From Nitrospirota bacterium (GTDB lineage: Bacteria > Nitrospirota > Leptospirillia > Leptospirillales > Leptospirillaceae): a DNA stretch of 38,976 nt. The DNA lies in NCBI GenBank assembly GCA_027366615.1, contig DAHXNG010000116.1:1-38976 (forward strand), in the 5' to 3' direction. Position 1 is the first letter of the stretch. Each line of letters begins with the position of its first letter. Both the position numbers and the translations under genes were made by a program. Shown here one piece after another: positions 1-9,356 of this stretch. The notes beneath the pieces are model-generated. The model had not been told where the DNA came from. It saw only the letters and a list, made by a program, of their open reading frames with translations, and made no database searches.

Positions 1-53
1 AGCGGGTCTTTCTCGAACGCCTCGGATCGTCGCATTTGTCGATACGGTCGACC

Positions 54-890
54 CTATCCCCCACCTGAAGCAAGGCCCACGACAACCCTCAGCGCCGTCA
101 GGAGGAGCAGCCCTCCCTGAAAAAGACGGATTCTCGAGGCACCCAACCGCCTTGTAAATCGGGCTCCCAAAAAGGAGCCGACAAGCGCGCCGGCAACGAT
201 CGTCACGGTCTGCGAGGGGAGACCACCCGACACCCAGACCTTCGTCGTTGCGGCTACCGCCGCCATGGGAAACATGACCGCAAGGCTCGAGCCCACCGCC
301 ACAAACGACGGATATCCAAAGAGTAGCGTCAGAACGGGATAGAGCAAAAAACCCCCTCCGACGCCCAGGATCCCGCTTGAGAGTCCAATAGCCGACAGGG
401 CAAAAAACTCCCCGGGAAGACGTCCCGGATCCCGGCGCCCGGGAACCTCTCCCTCCCGGGGGCGAAAGAGAAGAAGTGTCAGTGCCAGAATGGTTTCAAG
501 AAGAAAGATCCAGAGAATGGTTCGCCCCGAGAGACGGCTTGAGAGGAAGGCTCCCGCCGCTCCTCCCGCCAGAGCCGATCCGGCCCAGAAAAAAAGTCGG
601 GACAGGGGAACATGGGCCGAAGGGCGGTGTACAAGAATCCCCGTCAGGGAGGCAAAGGCGACCTGGACCATCGAAATCTCTGTGGCAGAGAAAACGGAGA
701 GACGGGCTCCATGAAGAAGCGGAAAAAGATAGAGCAGTGCGGGAAGAAGCACCACCCCTCCCCCGATCCCCAGAAGGCCGGACAAAAAGCCCGAGAGACA
801 GCCGAGGAGAAGGGTCACCCCGTCAAGCCCCATGCCGTGCATCACCTTCCGGTCTCCCGTCCCCGCCACGAATCCGCAGAGACGTCCCAA
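54..890 (-). CDS. TauE/SafE family membrane permease
   Basis: 278-aa hydrophobic ORF with two glycine-rich repeats (GCLSGFLSGLLGIGGGVVLLPAL and IGLSSGILGVGGGFLLYPVLT) typical of TauE/SafE. True start may be an internal ATG. Confidence 0.88.
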   Translation of the reverse strand: MGRLCGFVAGTGDRKVMHGMGLDGVTLLLGCLSGFLSGLLGIGGGVVLLPALLYLFPLLHGARLSVFSATEISMVQVAFASLTGILVHRPSAHVPLSRLFFWAGSALAGGAAGAFLSSRLSGRTILWIFLLETILALTLLLFRPREGEVPGRRDPGRLPGEFFALSAIGLSSGILGVGGGFLLYPVLTLLFGYPSFVAVGSSLAVMFPMAAVAATTKVWVSGGLPSQTVTIVAGALVGSFLGARFTRRLGASRIRLFQGGLLLLTALRVVVGLASGGG

Positions 891-936
891 ATGGACCCAT
901 CAAACCGGCGAGCCGGGCCCCGGAAAACCCGCCCGA

Positions 937-1962
937 TCATGAGCTCCCCGTATAGAGGGCCATCGCCCCCAGTGAGAGTCCCGATGCAGGCGCAATTGTT
1001 CCGAGGCTTCCCACCGTTCCGGGAGGATTGAGAACGGAGTTGAGTCCGAAGAGGGAGACCGTCCCCCCCGAGGCGGCGATCAGAAAGTTCTGGGCGGGGT
1101 CGGTCGCAAGGAGCGTGGGGGCTCCCGGCAGAGAAAGCCCCGCAATAAGGAGGGGGCTAATCGCCCCCCCTCCGCCGTTATAGAGTGTCGTCACCTCGTA
1201 GATATCGACAGCGGCAGAAACCGGGTCGGGAATAAGAATCACGCTGGAAAGCGCCACGGCCGACAGGGGCACGCCTCCGGAGAGGGAGTGGGGAAGTGAC
1301 CAGGTTGCCTGGGGGCTCGCAAGGGAGCCCCCGCCCAGAACTGTCGTAAGAGGGTAGAGCAAGAGTCGGGTACTCCCCCCCGAGACCGTTCCGACAAGGC
1401 ACTCAATGCCATCGGCCAGGGGAAGCAGGAATCCCCCGGAGAGCGTTGCTCCGGAGGAGAGCGCCACGCAACCGTTCCGGGAAGAGGTCTGTCCTCCCGA
1501 GGAAGAGAGGGAAAGCAGTTCTTTGGAGGGAAATACCTCAAGACATCCCTGAGGAGAAGAGGAGGTTGTCTCCAGGACAACAATCTCCTGTCCCGACTGG
1601 GCCAGGGCATAAGGCGTTCCGGAAAGGCCTGTCACTACGGCTGGGGATGCCGCGGAGGAGAGCGGGAGGGGGGAGAGGAGAAATTGTCCCAACCCCGCTC
1701 CGGTTTGGGCCAGGAGGATGAGTGTATTGTCGGCATCTGTGGCCCCCCAGAGACTGACTCCTGCAGGGAGACTCTGAGAGGAGATCGTTCCCGGGGCGGC
1801 TCCGAAGGGAACACTGTAGCCATCAGTAGCCCCAACCGAGGCCCCCCCCGATGCCGTCACCAGAACCTCAGGAGGAGTTGAGGCATTGGGGCTAGGAGCA
1901 AGCCCGCAGGAAACAAGGAGAAGAGCAAGGGAAATCGCCGGGAGAAGACGGCGGATCGTCAC
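937..1962 (-). CDS. Hypothetical lipoprotein, possible beta-propeller-like
   Basis: N-terminus MTIRRLLPAISLALLLVSCG is a signal peptide with lipobox (LVSC). Low-complexity Ser/Gly/Leu-rich body. Confidence 0.7.
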   Translation of the reverse strand: MTIRRLLPAISLALLLVSCGLAPSPNASTPPEVLVTASGGASVGATDGYSVPFGAAPGTISSQSLPAGVSLWGATDADNTLILLAQTGAGLGQFLLSPLPLSSAASPAVVTGLSGTPYALAQSGQEIVVLETTSSSPQGCLEVFPSKELLSLSSSGGQTSSRNGCVALSSGATLSGGFLLPLADGIECLVGTVSGGSTRLLLYPLTTVLGGGSLASPQATWSLPHSLSGGVPLSAVALSSVILIPDPVSAAVDIYEVTTLYNGGGGAISPLLIAGLSLPGAPTLLATDPAQNFLIAASGGTVSLFGLNSVLNPPGTVGSLGTIAPASGLSLGAMALYTGSS

Positions 1963-3215
1963 GGACGACTTCCCTCTTTTTCAGGAGATCCCCCTCCCTC
2001 CAGACCAAGATGACGTGCCACCGGTGCCGCCACGAGAGCCCCAACCGCAATCGTTCCAACTACGACAGCAAATACGACCGCCGAGGCCGAAGGGGGGAGG
2101 GCATCGTGGACAAGTCCCAAAAGGGCTCCGGCCATGATCCCGGTCTCCCGCACCGCCGACATGAAGGCCATCTCCCGCCATGAGAACCCGGATCTCCGGT
2201 CGAGAGGGACGAGGGAGAAAATAACAACGGGACGGACAACAAGAAGGAGCGCCACGAGAAAGAAAAGGATTCCCAGAAGATTCATCCCGATCCTGGCATG
2301 CGGAATAAGCGTCCCCATAACAAGAAAGATAAAGAATGTCGCCAGATAGACCAGAAGGTCGTTCATCATCCCAAAGTCCCCGTAGGTTTGAACTGAGGGT
2401 GAATCGCTTGCCGTGGGCATCCCCCTGCGCTCCCCGCGTCCGGCCGCCAGACCCAAAAGATAGCCGCAGAGGAGCGTCTGCAGGTGGAGGAGGAGGGAGA
2501 GACCGAACCCGCAAAGAAGAATGGCCACGAGAAAGACGGGAACGCTTCTCCTGAAGATCCCGAAACGGGGATGCCTTGTCAGAAAAACGAAGAGCCATCC
2601 AAGAAAAAGCCCCGCCCCGCCTCCGCCTGCGACGGACCAGAGGAACTCCCCTCCCGTGCTGAGGAGAGCGCCGCCGGAGGAGCCCTCCGACAGAAACGAC
2701 AGGAGAAAGAGCGTCAGGAGGCTCCCCGTCACATCCCCGATCGCGCTTTCGGCAACGAGCGTCTCGAGGACGCGGGAAGGAACGGGGAGTCGCCTGAGGA
2801 TCGGAAGAATGGAGGCAGGGTCGGTGGTCGACAGGATCGCGCCCAGAAGCAGGCCCTGGGAGAGCGTATAGCCAAGCAAAAGGTGGGCGCCGGCGGCAAG
2901 CAGGGCCGTCGTCAGAAGGAGGCCGACCGTCACGAGAAGGCCCACCAAAAGGGCATGCTCCCTCAGGAGGGAGATCCGCGTTCCCGTTCCGGCCTCGTAG
3001 AGGACAAGAAAAACAGCCCCCAGAAGAAAGACGTGGTCCTTCCCCATCAGTCCGTCGCCCGAGACGAGGTTCAAGCCGAAAGGCCCGATGACAAGCCCCA
3101 AGAGCATGAACCAGAGAATGTCCGGGACCCGCAGCCTTCCAGCCAGGCGGGAAAGAAGAAGCGCCCCGGTCAGAATCACCGAGACAATAACACATAATGC
3201 GGCTGTATGGTCCAA
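1959..3215 (-). CDS. Cation/proton antiporter (CPA/Kef-like) membrane protein
   Basis: Multi-TM protein with LLLGAILSTTDPASILPILRR and VRETGIMAGALLGL motifs. The listed ORF extends to 3500, but the N-terminal extension is not protein-like and overlaps the plus-strand ORF at 3318; start placed at an in-frame TTG near 3215 (a GTG just downstream is an alternative). Confidence 0.82.
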   Translation of the reverse strand: MDHTAALCVIVSVILTGALLLSRLAGRLRVPDILWFMLLGLVIGPFGLNLVSGDGLMGKDHVFLLGAVFLVLYEAGTGTRISLLREHALLVGLLVTVGLLLTTALLAAGAHLLLGYTLSQGLLLGAILSTTDPASILPILRRLPVPSRVLETLVAESAIGDVTGSLLTLFLLSFLSEGSSGGALLSTGGEFLWSVAGGGGAGLFLGWLFVFLTRHPRFGIFRRSVPVFLVAILLCGFGLSLLLHLQTLLCGYLLGLAAGRGERRGMPTASDSPSVQTYGDFGMMNDLLVYLATFFIFLVMGTLIPHARIGMNLLGILFFLVALLLVVRPVVIFSLVPLDRRSGFSWREMAFMSAVRETGIMAGALLGLVHDALPPSASAVVFAVVVGTIAVGALVAAPVARHLGLEGGGSPEKEGSRP

Positions 3216-3317
3216 TGGATCCTTTCCCCGACGTCTGGTAGAATTTCTCCGTTGGTGTATAATAGCCCTAAACGTGCCTCCGACTCCATCCCCCCTATCC
3301 AAGAGGACCTTATTTCC

Positions 3318-3611
3318 ATGCCCGTCTACTCCCTCGTCAGCCGAGACCCCGACCATACGGGAGAGATTGACCTGTGGCATCCGGACCACCTCTCGGAGGA
3401 AGAGTTTGGCGAGCTTCTCCTCGAAGCCATGCGCTGGACCAGTTCCTCCCTCTGGAAAGACCAGATCTTCGAGACGGCCCGATACCTGATCGACAAGCAT
3501 GGCTTCCGTGATGCCGGCGGCCTCGTCCGCATCTCCTACCCTGCCGACTGGTCAAAGACAAAGGTAAAAGGGCTTCTCCAGAGCCTCCTCAACAGGGACC
3601 GCTCGGACTAG
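3318..3611 (+). CDS. Conserved-looking hypothetical protein (97 aa)
   Basis: In-frame ATG at 3318 gives MPVYSLVSRDPDHTGEIDLWHPDHL...; compact soluble protein just upstream of the PAP2 gene. Confidence 0.6.
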   Translation: MPVYSLVSRDPDHTGEIDLWHPDHLSEEEFGELLLEAMRWTSSSLWKDQIFETARYLIDKHGFRDAGGLVRISYPADWSKTKVKGLLQSLLNRDRSD

Positions 3612-3623
3612 GCTCCGGAAGAG

Positions 3624-4226
3624 ATGGCCCCCCTCATCGCAATCGACCAGAGCCTTTTTCTTTGGCTCAACAACTCCCTGGCCCGTCCCTGGCTCGACCC
3701 TGTCATGGAGGCGGCCACGGCCCTTGGCAACGGATTTTACCTCTTCCCTCTGGGACTCCTCCTCATGACCCTTTTTGCGAAGAGGAATTTCAGGCGGGAC
3801 TTCGTTTTCTGGGCCTCGACCTCCTTTATCTCCTTCATCATCGGAACGCTCCTCAAGCACCTTGTCCACAGGGATCGTCCCCTCGCGGCTCTTCATGCAA
3901 GGATTGCCGACCATCAGGCCACGGTCCATGTTCTGGGCCCCTCCCTCTATGCCAACTCCTTTCCATCGGGGCACACCTTCACCGTCTTCTCCACCGCCTC
4001 TCTTTTTGCGGGGCTCTACCCGGGACTCGCGATTCCCCTCTACACAGTGGCTACACTTACCGGCCTCTCCCGGATCTACGTCGGAGCCCATTTCCCTCTT
4101 GATGTCCTGGGAGGGGCCCTTATAGGACTTCTTTCGACGGCGATCGTCCGCCGGTGGATCATTCCTCGATGGAGGGGCGATCAGACCGCCGCTCCCCAGA
4201 CCCAGAACACGAAGCCCTCCCGATGA
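3624..4226 (+). CDS. PAP2 superfamily phosphatase, membrane-bound
   Basis: Motifs KHLVHRDRP, PSGHTFTVF and SRIYVGAHFPLDVLGG match the three PAP2 signature blocks. Confidence 0.93.
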   Translation: MAPLIAIDQSLFLWLNNSLARPWLDPVMEAATALGNGFYLFPLGLLLMTLFAKRNFRRDFVFWASTSFISFIIGTLLKHLVHRDRPLAALHARIADHQATVHVLGPSLYANSFPSGHTFTVFSTASLFAGLYPGLAIPLYTVATLTGLSRIYVGAHFPLDVLGGALIGLLSTAIVRRWIIPRWRGDQTAAPQTQNTKPSR

Positions 4227-5290
4227 ACCTTCTCGACCATTCCCCGACCCGATGGGGAGATCTTCTGGAAGCCCAAGGACAGCCCGCCTACCGGGGACGC
4301 CAGATCGCCCACTGGGTCTTCAAGCGGCTCACAACCGATCCTTATTCGATGACCAACCTTCCGCCGGCAGTCCGACGGCTCATCGAGGAAGGAACACTCT
4401 CCCTCGCCCTCCCCTCCCTGCTCTCCTCCGAAAGCGCCGATGACGGCACATGCAAGATCGCCCTGGCGCTTGCCGACGGTCCGGCAATCGAGTCCGTCCT
4501 GATCCCCCGAAAAGGACAGATGACGCTCTGCCTCTCCACCCAGGCCGGTTGCGGCATCGGTTGCCGCTTCTGCCGGACCGCCTCCATGGGCCTTATTCGC
4601 AACCTGACGGTCTCAGAGATTCTCGCTCAGTGGATCGTCGCCGCCCGTCAGCTTGGCACCTCCCCGAACGCGCCCCGAATCGACCACATCGTCTTCATGG
4701 GCATGGGGGAGCCCCTGGCGAACCTCGATGCCCTCATCCCCGCCATTCGGGCCCTCACCCACCCCGACGGGGTGGGCCTCTCGCCCCGCCGTATCACCGT
4801 CTCGACCTCGGGGCTCGTCCCCCGCATCGAGGCGCTGGGAGAGGCCAATACGGGAGTTCGGCTCGCGGTCAGCCTCTGCGCTCCCGACGATGCTCTCAGG
4901 CGAACCATCATGCCGCTTGGCCGCATCTACCCCATCGACCAGATCCTCGAGGCCTGTCGCCGGTTCCCCTTGAGAAACCGGGACAGGATCACCTTCGAGT
5001 ACGTCCTTCTCGCGGGCGTGAACGATAGCCCGGAGATGGCCCGGGCCCTGGGACGCCTTCTCGCCCCCTTCCGGTCGAAGGTCAACATCATTCCCTTCAA
5101 TCCCTTCCCCGGATCTCCCTACGCCCGGCCCTCCGAGGCCGATGTCGTAAGGTTTCATGAGATCCTGGGCGGACTCCACATCACTGCCACCGTCAGGAAG
5201 ACAATGGGCCCCGACGTCCTGGCCGCCTGCGGCCAGCTGGCCCGGGAGATGGAAAGTCAAAAAGTGCTAACGGGAGGCGACACTCCGTGA
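4223..5290 (+). CDS. rlmN: 23S rRNA (adenine2503-C2)/tRNA methyltransferase RlmN, radical SAM
   Basis: Radical SAM CGIGCRFCRTASMG; GMGEPLANLDAL; VSLCAPDDALRRTIMPL; FEYVLLAGVNDS. Start at ATG 4223 (MNLLDHSPTRWGDLLEAQGQPAYRGRQIAHWVFKR). Confidence 0.96.
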   Translation: MNLLDHSPTRWGDLLEAQGQPAYRGRQIAHWVFKRLTTDPYSMTNLPPAVRRLIEEGTLSLALPSLLSSESADDGTCKIALALADGPAIESVLIPRKGQMTLCLSTQAGCGIGCRFCRTASMGLIRNLTVSEILAQWIVAARQLGTSPNAPRIDHIVFMGMGEPLANLDALIPAIRALTHPDGVGLSPRRITVSTSGLVPRIEALGEANTGVRLAVSLCAPDDALRRTIMPLGRIYPIDQILEACRRFPLRNRDRITFEYVLLAGVNDSPEMARALGRLLAPFRSKVNIIPFNPFPGSPYARPSEADVVRFHEILGGLHITATVRKTMGPDVLAACGQLAREMESQKVLTGGDTP

Positions 5291-5604
5291 ATGACAAGAC
5301 AGCCTTTCACGCCCGGATCATTCTCTATCTTGGAATCGAGTTCCTCCTGATCCAGGGCGGCATGACGCTCAACCTCTATGCCTCGATGCACAACATCGGG
5401 GGGCTCGAAATGATCTCGTGGTTTGGCATTACCGGAAGCCTGGCCGCCGCGGTCGGATTCGGAGCCCTCCTCGTCGAAGCCCGACCCGAGATCCCCTCGG
5501 GCACCGACCCGGGATTCCTCTTCCGGATCGCCCCCCAGCTTCCCTGGATATTTGCCTTTGCCCTTCTCTTCGGAGAATCCCTCATCTACTTTCCCAAGCT
5601 CTGA
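5287..5604 (+). CDS. Small multi-TM hypothetical membrane protein (105 aa)
   Basis: GTG start overlaps the rlmN stop by 4 bp (translational coupling); about three hydrophobic helices. Confidence 0.65.
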   Translation: MNDKTAFHARIILYLGIEFLLIQGGMTLNLYASMHNIGGLEMISWFGITGSLAAAVGFGALLVEARPEIPSGTDPGFLFRIAPQLPWIFAFALLFGESLIYFPKL

Positions 5605-5645
5605 ATAACGGGCCCAAGCTCTGCTAACACGAACAGCTCTCGAAA

Positions 5646-5684
5646 GAAAAAAGGCCGGACGGGAGTAACCCCGACCGGCCTTTG
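5646..5684. terminator. Rho-independent terminator, usable on both strands, strongest for the minus-strand cheV-like gene
   Basis: AAAGGCCGG-acgggagtaacccccga-type loop-CCGGCCTTT inverted repeat, with a run of A on the plus strand (T-run on the minus strand). Lies between convergent genes. Confidence 0.85.
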
Positions 5685-5707
5685 CCATTTTTGCGAATGT
5701 CGTCTGC

Positions 5708-6697
5708 CTAGGGATTGGGGGCCGCCATCTTCGCCTGATGTTTGGAGAGTGCCAGGTTTAAAGCCTCAAGGAACTTCTGGGGCTCGAACTTCACCACATA
5801 TTCATCGATACCGAGCTCCCGGCCCTTCCGGACGTTTTCCGTTCCGCTCATCGAAGAGTTCATGATGATCGGAATGTTCTTCCATTCGGGATGTTCCTTG
5901 ACTTTCTTGACGAAGGAATACCCGTCCATGATCGGCATCTCCACGTCGGAGATAATGGCGGCCAGGTCGGCAGGATTCTTGTTCCAGATCTGGGCAAGGA
6001 CCGTAAGTCCTTCCTCACCGTTTCGTCCCAGGATTACCTTGTAGCCGTCCTTGTCGAGGGCCTTGGAGAGCATGTTTCTCGCCACGGCGCTGTCGTCGAC
6101 AACAAGAACGACCTTACCGGTGGGAGGCGCCTTCTGCATGGATTCGAGGTCGTGTTCCTGGCGCGAGTAAAGCCCCATCTCCTCAACGATCGTCTCGAAG
6201 TCCAGGATGAGAAGGACCCGCCCCTCGTCTGGACCGTCGGTAAGCTTGATCGTCCCCACCACACTCGAATCCTTGTGGCCGGCGGAAGAGGGCAGGTTGA
6301 TCGGGACGATGCTCTTCCAGGAGACCCGGCGGATCTGAACGCTCTGGTGCACGAGAAAGCCCAGGCGGATGTTCGAGAACTCCGTCACGATCACCTGGGT
6401 CGACGTGATTCCGGTCGGCTCGGTGACCCGCATCCAACGGGCGAGATTGATGATGGGGATAACAATGCCCCGGAGGTTGATGACTCCGTCCTGGAAGGGA
6501 TTGGCGTTGGGCACCGGCGTGATCTCGGGAAGCTTGATGATCTCGATCACCTTGGCGACATTGACCCCGTAGATCCCTTCCATGACCTTCTCGGGGTTGT
6601 TCTTGTCGACCTGGAAGATACGAAAGTCGACCAGCTCCATCTGGTTCGTGCCGACCTGGAGAACGAGGTTCTCGATATCTGTCTTGCCACTGCTCAT
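5708..6697 (-). CDS. CheV-like chemotaxis coupling protein (CheW domain + receiver)
   Basis: N-terminal CheW-like part (VDFRIFQVDKN...NPFQDGVINLRGIVIPIINLARW) and C-terminal receiver (VVLVVDDSAVARNML...AIISDVEMPIMDGYSFVKKV). Confidence 0.93.
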   Translation of the reverse strand: MSSGKTDIENLVLQVGTNQMELVDFRIFQVDKNNPEKVMEGIYGVNVAKVIEIIKLPEITPVPNANPFQDGVINLRGIVIPIINLARWMRVTEPTGITSTQVIVTEFSNIRLGFLVHQSVQIRRVSWKSIVPINLPSSAGHKDSSVVGTIKLTDGPDEGRVLLILDFETIVEEMGLYSRQEHDLESMQKAPPTGKVVLVVDDSAVARNMLSKALDKDGYKVILGRNGEEGLTVLAQIWNKNPADLAAIISDVEMPIMDGYSFVKKVKEHPEWKNIPIIMNSSMSGTENVRKGRELGIDEYVVKFEPQKFLEALNLALSKHQAKMAAPNP

Positions 6698-6754
6698 GAG
6701 ACTCTCCTGTGGAAAACGGGGGAGGGCGTTCCCTCGCCGGGGAACCCGGTGTCC

Positions 6755-7504
6755 TTAGGTAAAAATATTTGCATCGAAGCCGACCTTGGCCCGGGAAATC
6801 CAGTCGATGAACTGACGGGCCTCCTTCTCGCGGAAGATCGATCCGTGCTGCGGACAGATCATCTTGATGGGGAGGTTCCGGATCTTTCCGATCCAGTACT
6901 CGATCGCCTTTGACGTTCCGACATAGCGAACGTGAAATCCTTCCATATGCTTGACGTGGTCCTCGAAGTTCTCCACATAGAGAGGCGTCTCTCCCTTGGG
7001 ATAGATTGCCGCCCCCACGTCCCCCGTAAAGAGTATCCCCGAGGCGTGGTCGAAGACGTGGAAATTCCCGGGAGAATGCAGGAAGTGGGCGGGAACGAAT
7101 TCAATCCGGCTCCCGGAGGCCAGAGTGAGCGTCCCTCCCCCATCAGGAATCCCTTCGATCCGGTCAAGGGCCGTCACTCCGTAGTGGAGGAGAAACCGGA
7201 TCCAGAGTGCGGAAACATGGACGCGGGCGGGGGTCATGTCGAGCCATGAGGCCAGCCCCCCTCCCACATCGGGGTCCTGGTGGCAGAGGAAGATATGATC
7301 AACCTTCTCCGGATCGACAAACTCGCTCATATTCACAACAACGCGGGAAAAGACGCCGAAGCCGCCTGGATCGAGCAAGGTCCCTCGGCCGTTGTCCACA
7401 ATCAGGTACTGATTGGTCTGGACCCCTTCTTCGAGGCCCGTTTCATCGCGGCCCAGCCAGCAGAACTTGTGGTTCGGGGAATCGTAAATAATCTCCGAGG
7501 ACAT
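6755..7504 (-). CDS. ODP-like metallo-beta-lactamase-fold diiron protein, stand-alone, no flavodoxin domain
   Basis: FDP-type ligand pattern: HQDPD (HxDxD), FLHSPGN, LFTGDVGA, CPQHGSI. Encoded between an MCP and a CheV-like gene. Confidence 0.85.
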   Translation of the reverse strand: MSSEIIYDSPNHKFCWLGRDETGLEEGVQTNQYLIVDNGRGTLLDPGGFGVFSRVVVNMSEFVDPEKVDHIFLCHQDPDVGGGLASWLDMTPARVHVSALWIRFLLHYGVTALDRIEGIPDGGGTLTLASGSRIEFVPAHFLHSPGNFHVFDHASGILFTGDVGAAIYPKGETPLYVENFEDHVKHMEGFHVRYVGTSKAIEYWIGKIRNLPIKMICPQHGSIFREKEARQFIDWISRAKVGFDANIFT

Positions 7505-7545
7505 GACACCTCCTTAAGAACAGTTGATCGACGGACACCGGTGGC

Positions 7546-8748
7546 TTATAAGGAGCCGCGCACCTTTTTCATGATGTCCTTGAGCCCCGTGACGAGCCCT
7601 TCGAGTTGCTTCTTGACGGAAGAGACACTCCGGGACTGGTTCTCAGTGACTCCCACGATCGACGAGAGCGTGTTTGAGAGGACGGTGGCGTGGTCGACGA
7701 TAGACTCGAAAACCGTTCCTACAATCTCGGCCTTTTTCTGGCTCTCTTCGACCTTCCCCAGCGTACCGTGGATCAGGGTCACCGTACGGGTTGTATCGCT
7801 CTGGGTCTCCCGGATGGTGGATCCGATCTCCTTGGTCGCCCGGATGGTTCGTTCGGCAAGCTTTCTCACCTCATCGGCCACTACCGCAAATCCCCGACCC
7901 TGCTCTCCGGCCCGGGCCGCCTCGATGGCGGCATTCAGGGCAAGCAGATTGGTCTGGCTTGCGATGTCGTCGATCACCTCGACGACCTTGCCGATCTCCT
8001 GGCTCCGGGAGTTGAGCCCGTTCACCACATCGACCAGGGCCCGCATGGCCTCGCCCGACTCGCGGACCTGGGAGAGAAGGTCTTCAAGCGTTTTCCGCCC
8101 GGCCTCCCCTTCGGTACGGGTCTTCTGCGCCTCATTCGAAACCCGGCCGGTTGTGGTTACGATCTCGCGAATCCCGGAGTCGAGCTTGTCCATGGCGGAG
8201 GAGAGCTCATTGGAGGCCCCTTCCTGCATGTCGACAGAAGAGGAGAGGAGCTTCTCGCTTGTCACATCGCGAAAAATAGTCATATAGCCCAGAAGGGCCC
8301 CCGTCGACTCGTCAACAAGAGGCTCCGTCGTCGAAAGGAGGGAGATCCCGCCGATCTCCATCACCTGATTCTTCCGAACCTCGCCGGGACGAAGCCCTTC
8401 GAGGATCTTCCGGATCCGGTCGGGGTCCTTGTGGAAACGGTGGATGGAGCCCCCCATCACCTCGTTGGCCGAGACGCCAAAACTCTTTCTCATCTCGGCT
8501 TCCATCTGGGAGACGATCACCTTCATCGCCTGATTCATATAGAGGATGGTGTTTCCACCCCGACCCGAACCCATATCGGGCGAGGCCACGGCGATGCCAA
8601 GATTGGGAATCGCATCGAGAATATGGAGAAGGACCCGGGCATTCTGGGTCAGGCCCCTGCCAGCACTCTCCTCTCCATAAGAACTCCGCCCCGGACTCTT
8701 CGAGACTGGTTCCTCACCGCCACTTCCTCGCCCGAATAACGCCGCCAT
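7546..8748 (-). CDS. Soluble PAS-type methyl-accepting chemotaxis protein
   Basis: Signalling hairpin [43 protein letters not shown]-terminal PAS-like region; no TM helix. Start at ATG 8748 preceded by GGAGGAGAG. Confidence 0.93.
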   Translation of the reverse strand: MAALFGRGSGGEEPVSKSPGRSSYGEESAGRGLTQNARVLLHILDAIPNLGIAVASPDMGSGRGGNTILYMNQAMKVIVSQMEAEMRKSFGVSANEVMGGSIHRFHKDPDRIRKILEGLRPGEVRKNQVMEIGGISLLSTTEPLVDESTGALLGYMTIFRDVTSEKLLSSSVDMQEGASNELSSAMDKLDSGIREIVTTTGRVSNEAQKTRTEGEAGRKTLEDLLSQVRESGEAMRALVDVVNGLNSRSQEIGKVVEVIDDIASQTNLLALNAAIEAARAGEQGRGFAVVADEVRKLAERTIRATKEIGSTIRETQSDTTRTVTLIHGTLGKVEESQKKAEIVGTVFESIVDHATVLSNTLSSIVGVTENQSRSVSSVKKQLEGLVTGLKDIMKKVRGSL

Positions 8749-8835
8749 CTTTCTCTCCTCCGGATCATAAAACAACCTTAAACAACCTTTTACCACACAC
8801 ACGCGTCTTGGTGGTACTGATGGTCCATGATACTC

Positions 8836-8862
8836 TTATCGGGAGCATTTTCCAAAACTGTA
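8836..8862 (-). promoter_or_regulatory. Sigma28 (FliA)-type promoter for the MCP/ODP/CheV operon
   Basis: Minus strand reads TACAGTTT-N11-CCCGATAA against the textbook TAAAGTTT-N11-GCCGATAA; about 90 bp upstream of the ATG at 8748. Confidence 0.8.
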
Positions 8863-9102
8863 ATGGAGACTCTCTTTTCCTCTTTCCGAACGGCCAGACA
8901 ATCCGGAAGGCTTCAAGTAAAACATTTACGAACAAATAACAACCTTTATGTCACAATATGAGCAAACAGATTACCCTCGCCTCATTTCCGATTCCCAGTA
9001 AAACAAGCCAAACAAGGACGAAAGGACATGGTATGACAATTGCAATATATTCAGCAGGGAACAATGATATGGTATCGATCAGGATCGAAGGAGAAGAATC
9101 CC

Positions 9103-9273
9103 ATGGAGAGTGACACCAGGAAAGCCAGCGATATTGAGACCGAGAGCGGGGAGGATTTGCGCGAGAGCGCCTTTCTAGAGGACGAACACGAAGGAGAGAT
9201 CAGCCCCATCGACGGCTGGATCGACTCTGTCACCGACGCGGCCGACAAGTTTTTTTCCGAGAGCCTTCCTTAA
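9103..9273 (+). CDS. Small highly acidic hypothetical protein (56 aa)
   Basis: ATG at 9103 preceded by AAGGAGA at good spacing. Product MESDTRKASDIETESGEDLRESAFLEDEHEGEISPIDGWIDSVTDAADKFFSESLP. The ORF track starts earlier, at 9040. Confidence 0.5.
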   Translation: MESDTRKASDIETESGEDLRESAFLEDEHEGEISPIDGWIDSVTDAADKFFSESLP

Positions 9274-9356
9274 CCCGGAGACATCCCACGCGTCCCTATC
9301 CAAAAACGAAACACTCTCGTCCGCTTCCGGTTCAAATCGAATCACCTCCAGTTACG

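Noticed and set aside
1981-3195. 404-aa minus-strand ORF overlapping the antiporter
   Set aside because: Alternate frame of the antiporter gene; Arg/Pro/Ser-rich translation without domains.
5891-6913. 340-aa plus-strand ORF opposite the cheV-like gene
   Set aside because: Antisense shadow; the minus-strand CheW/receiver product is clear.
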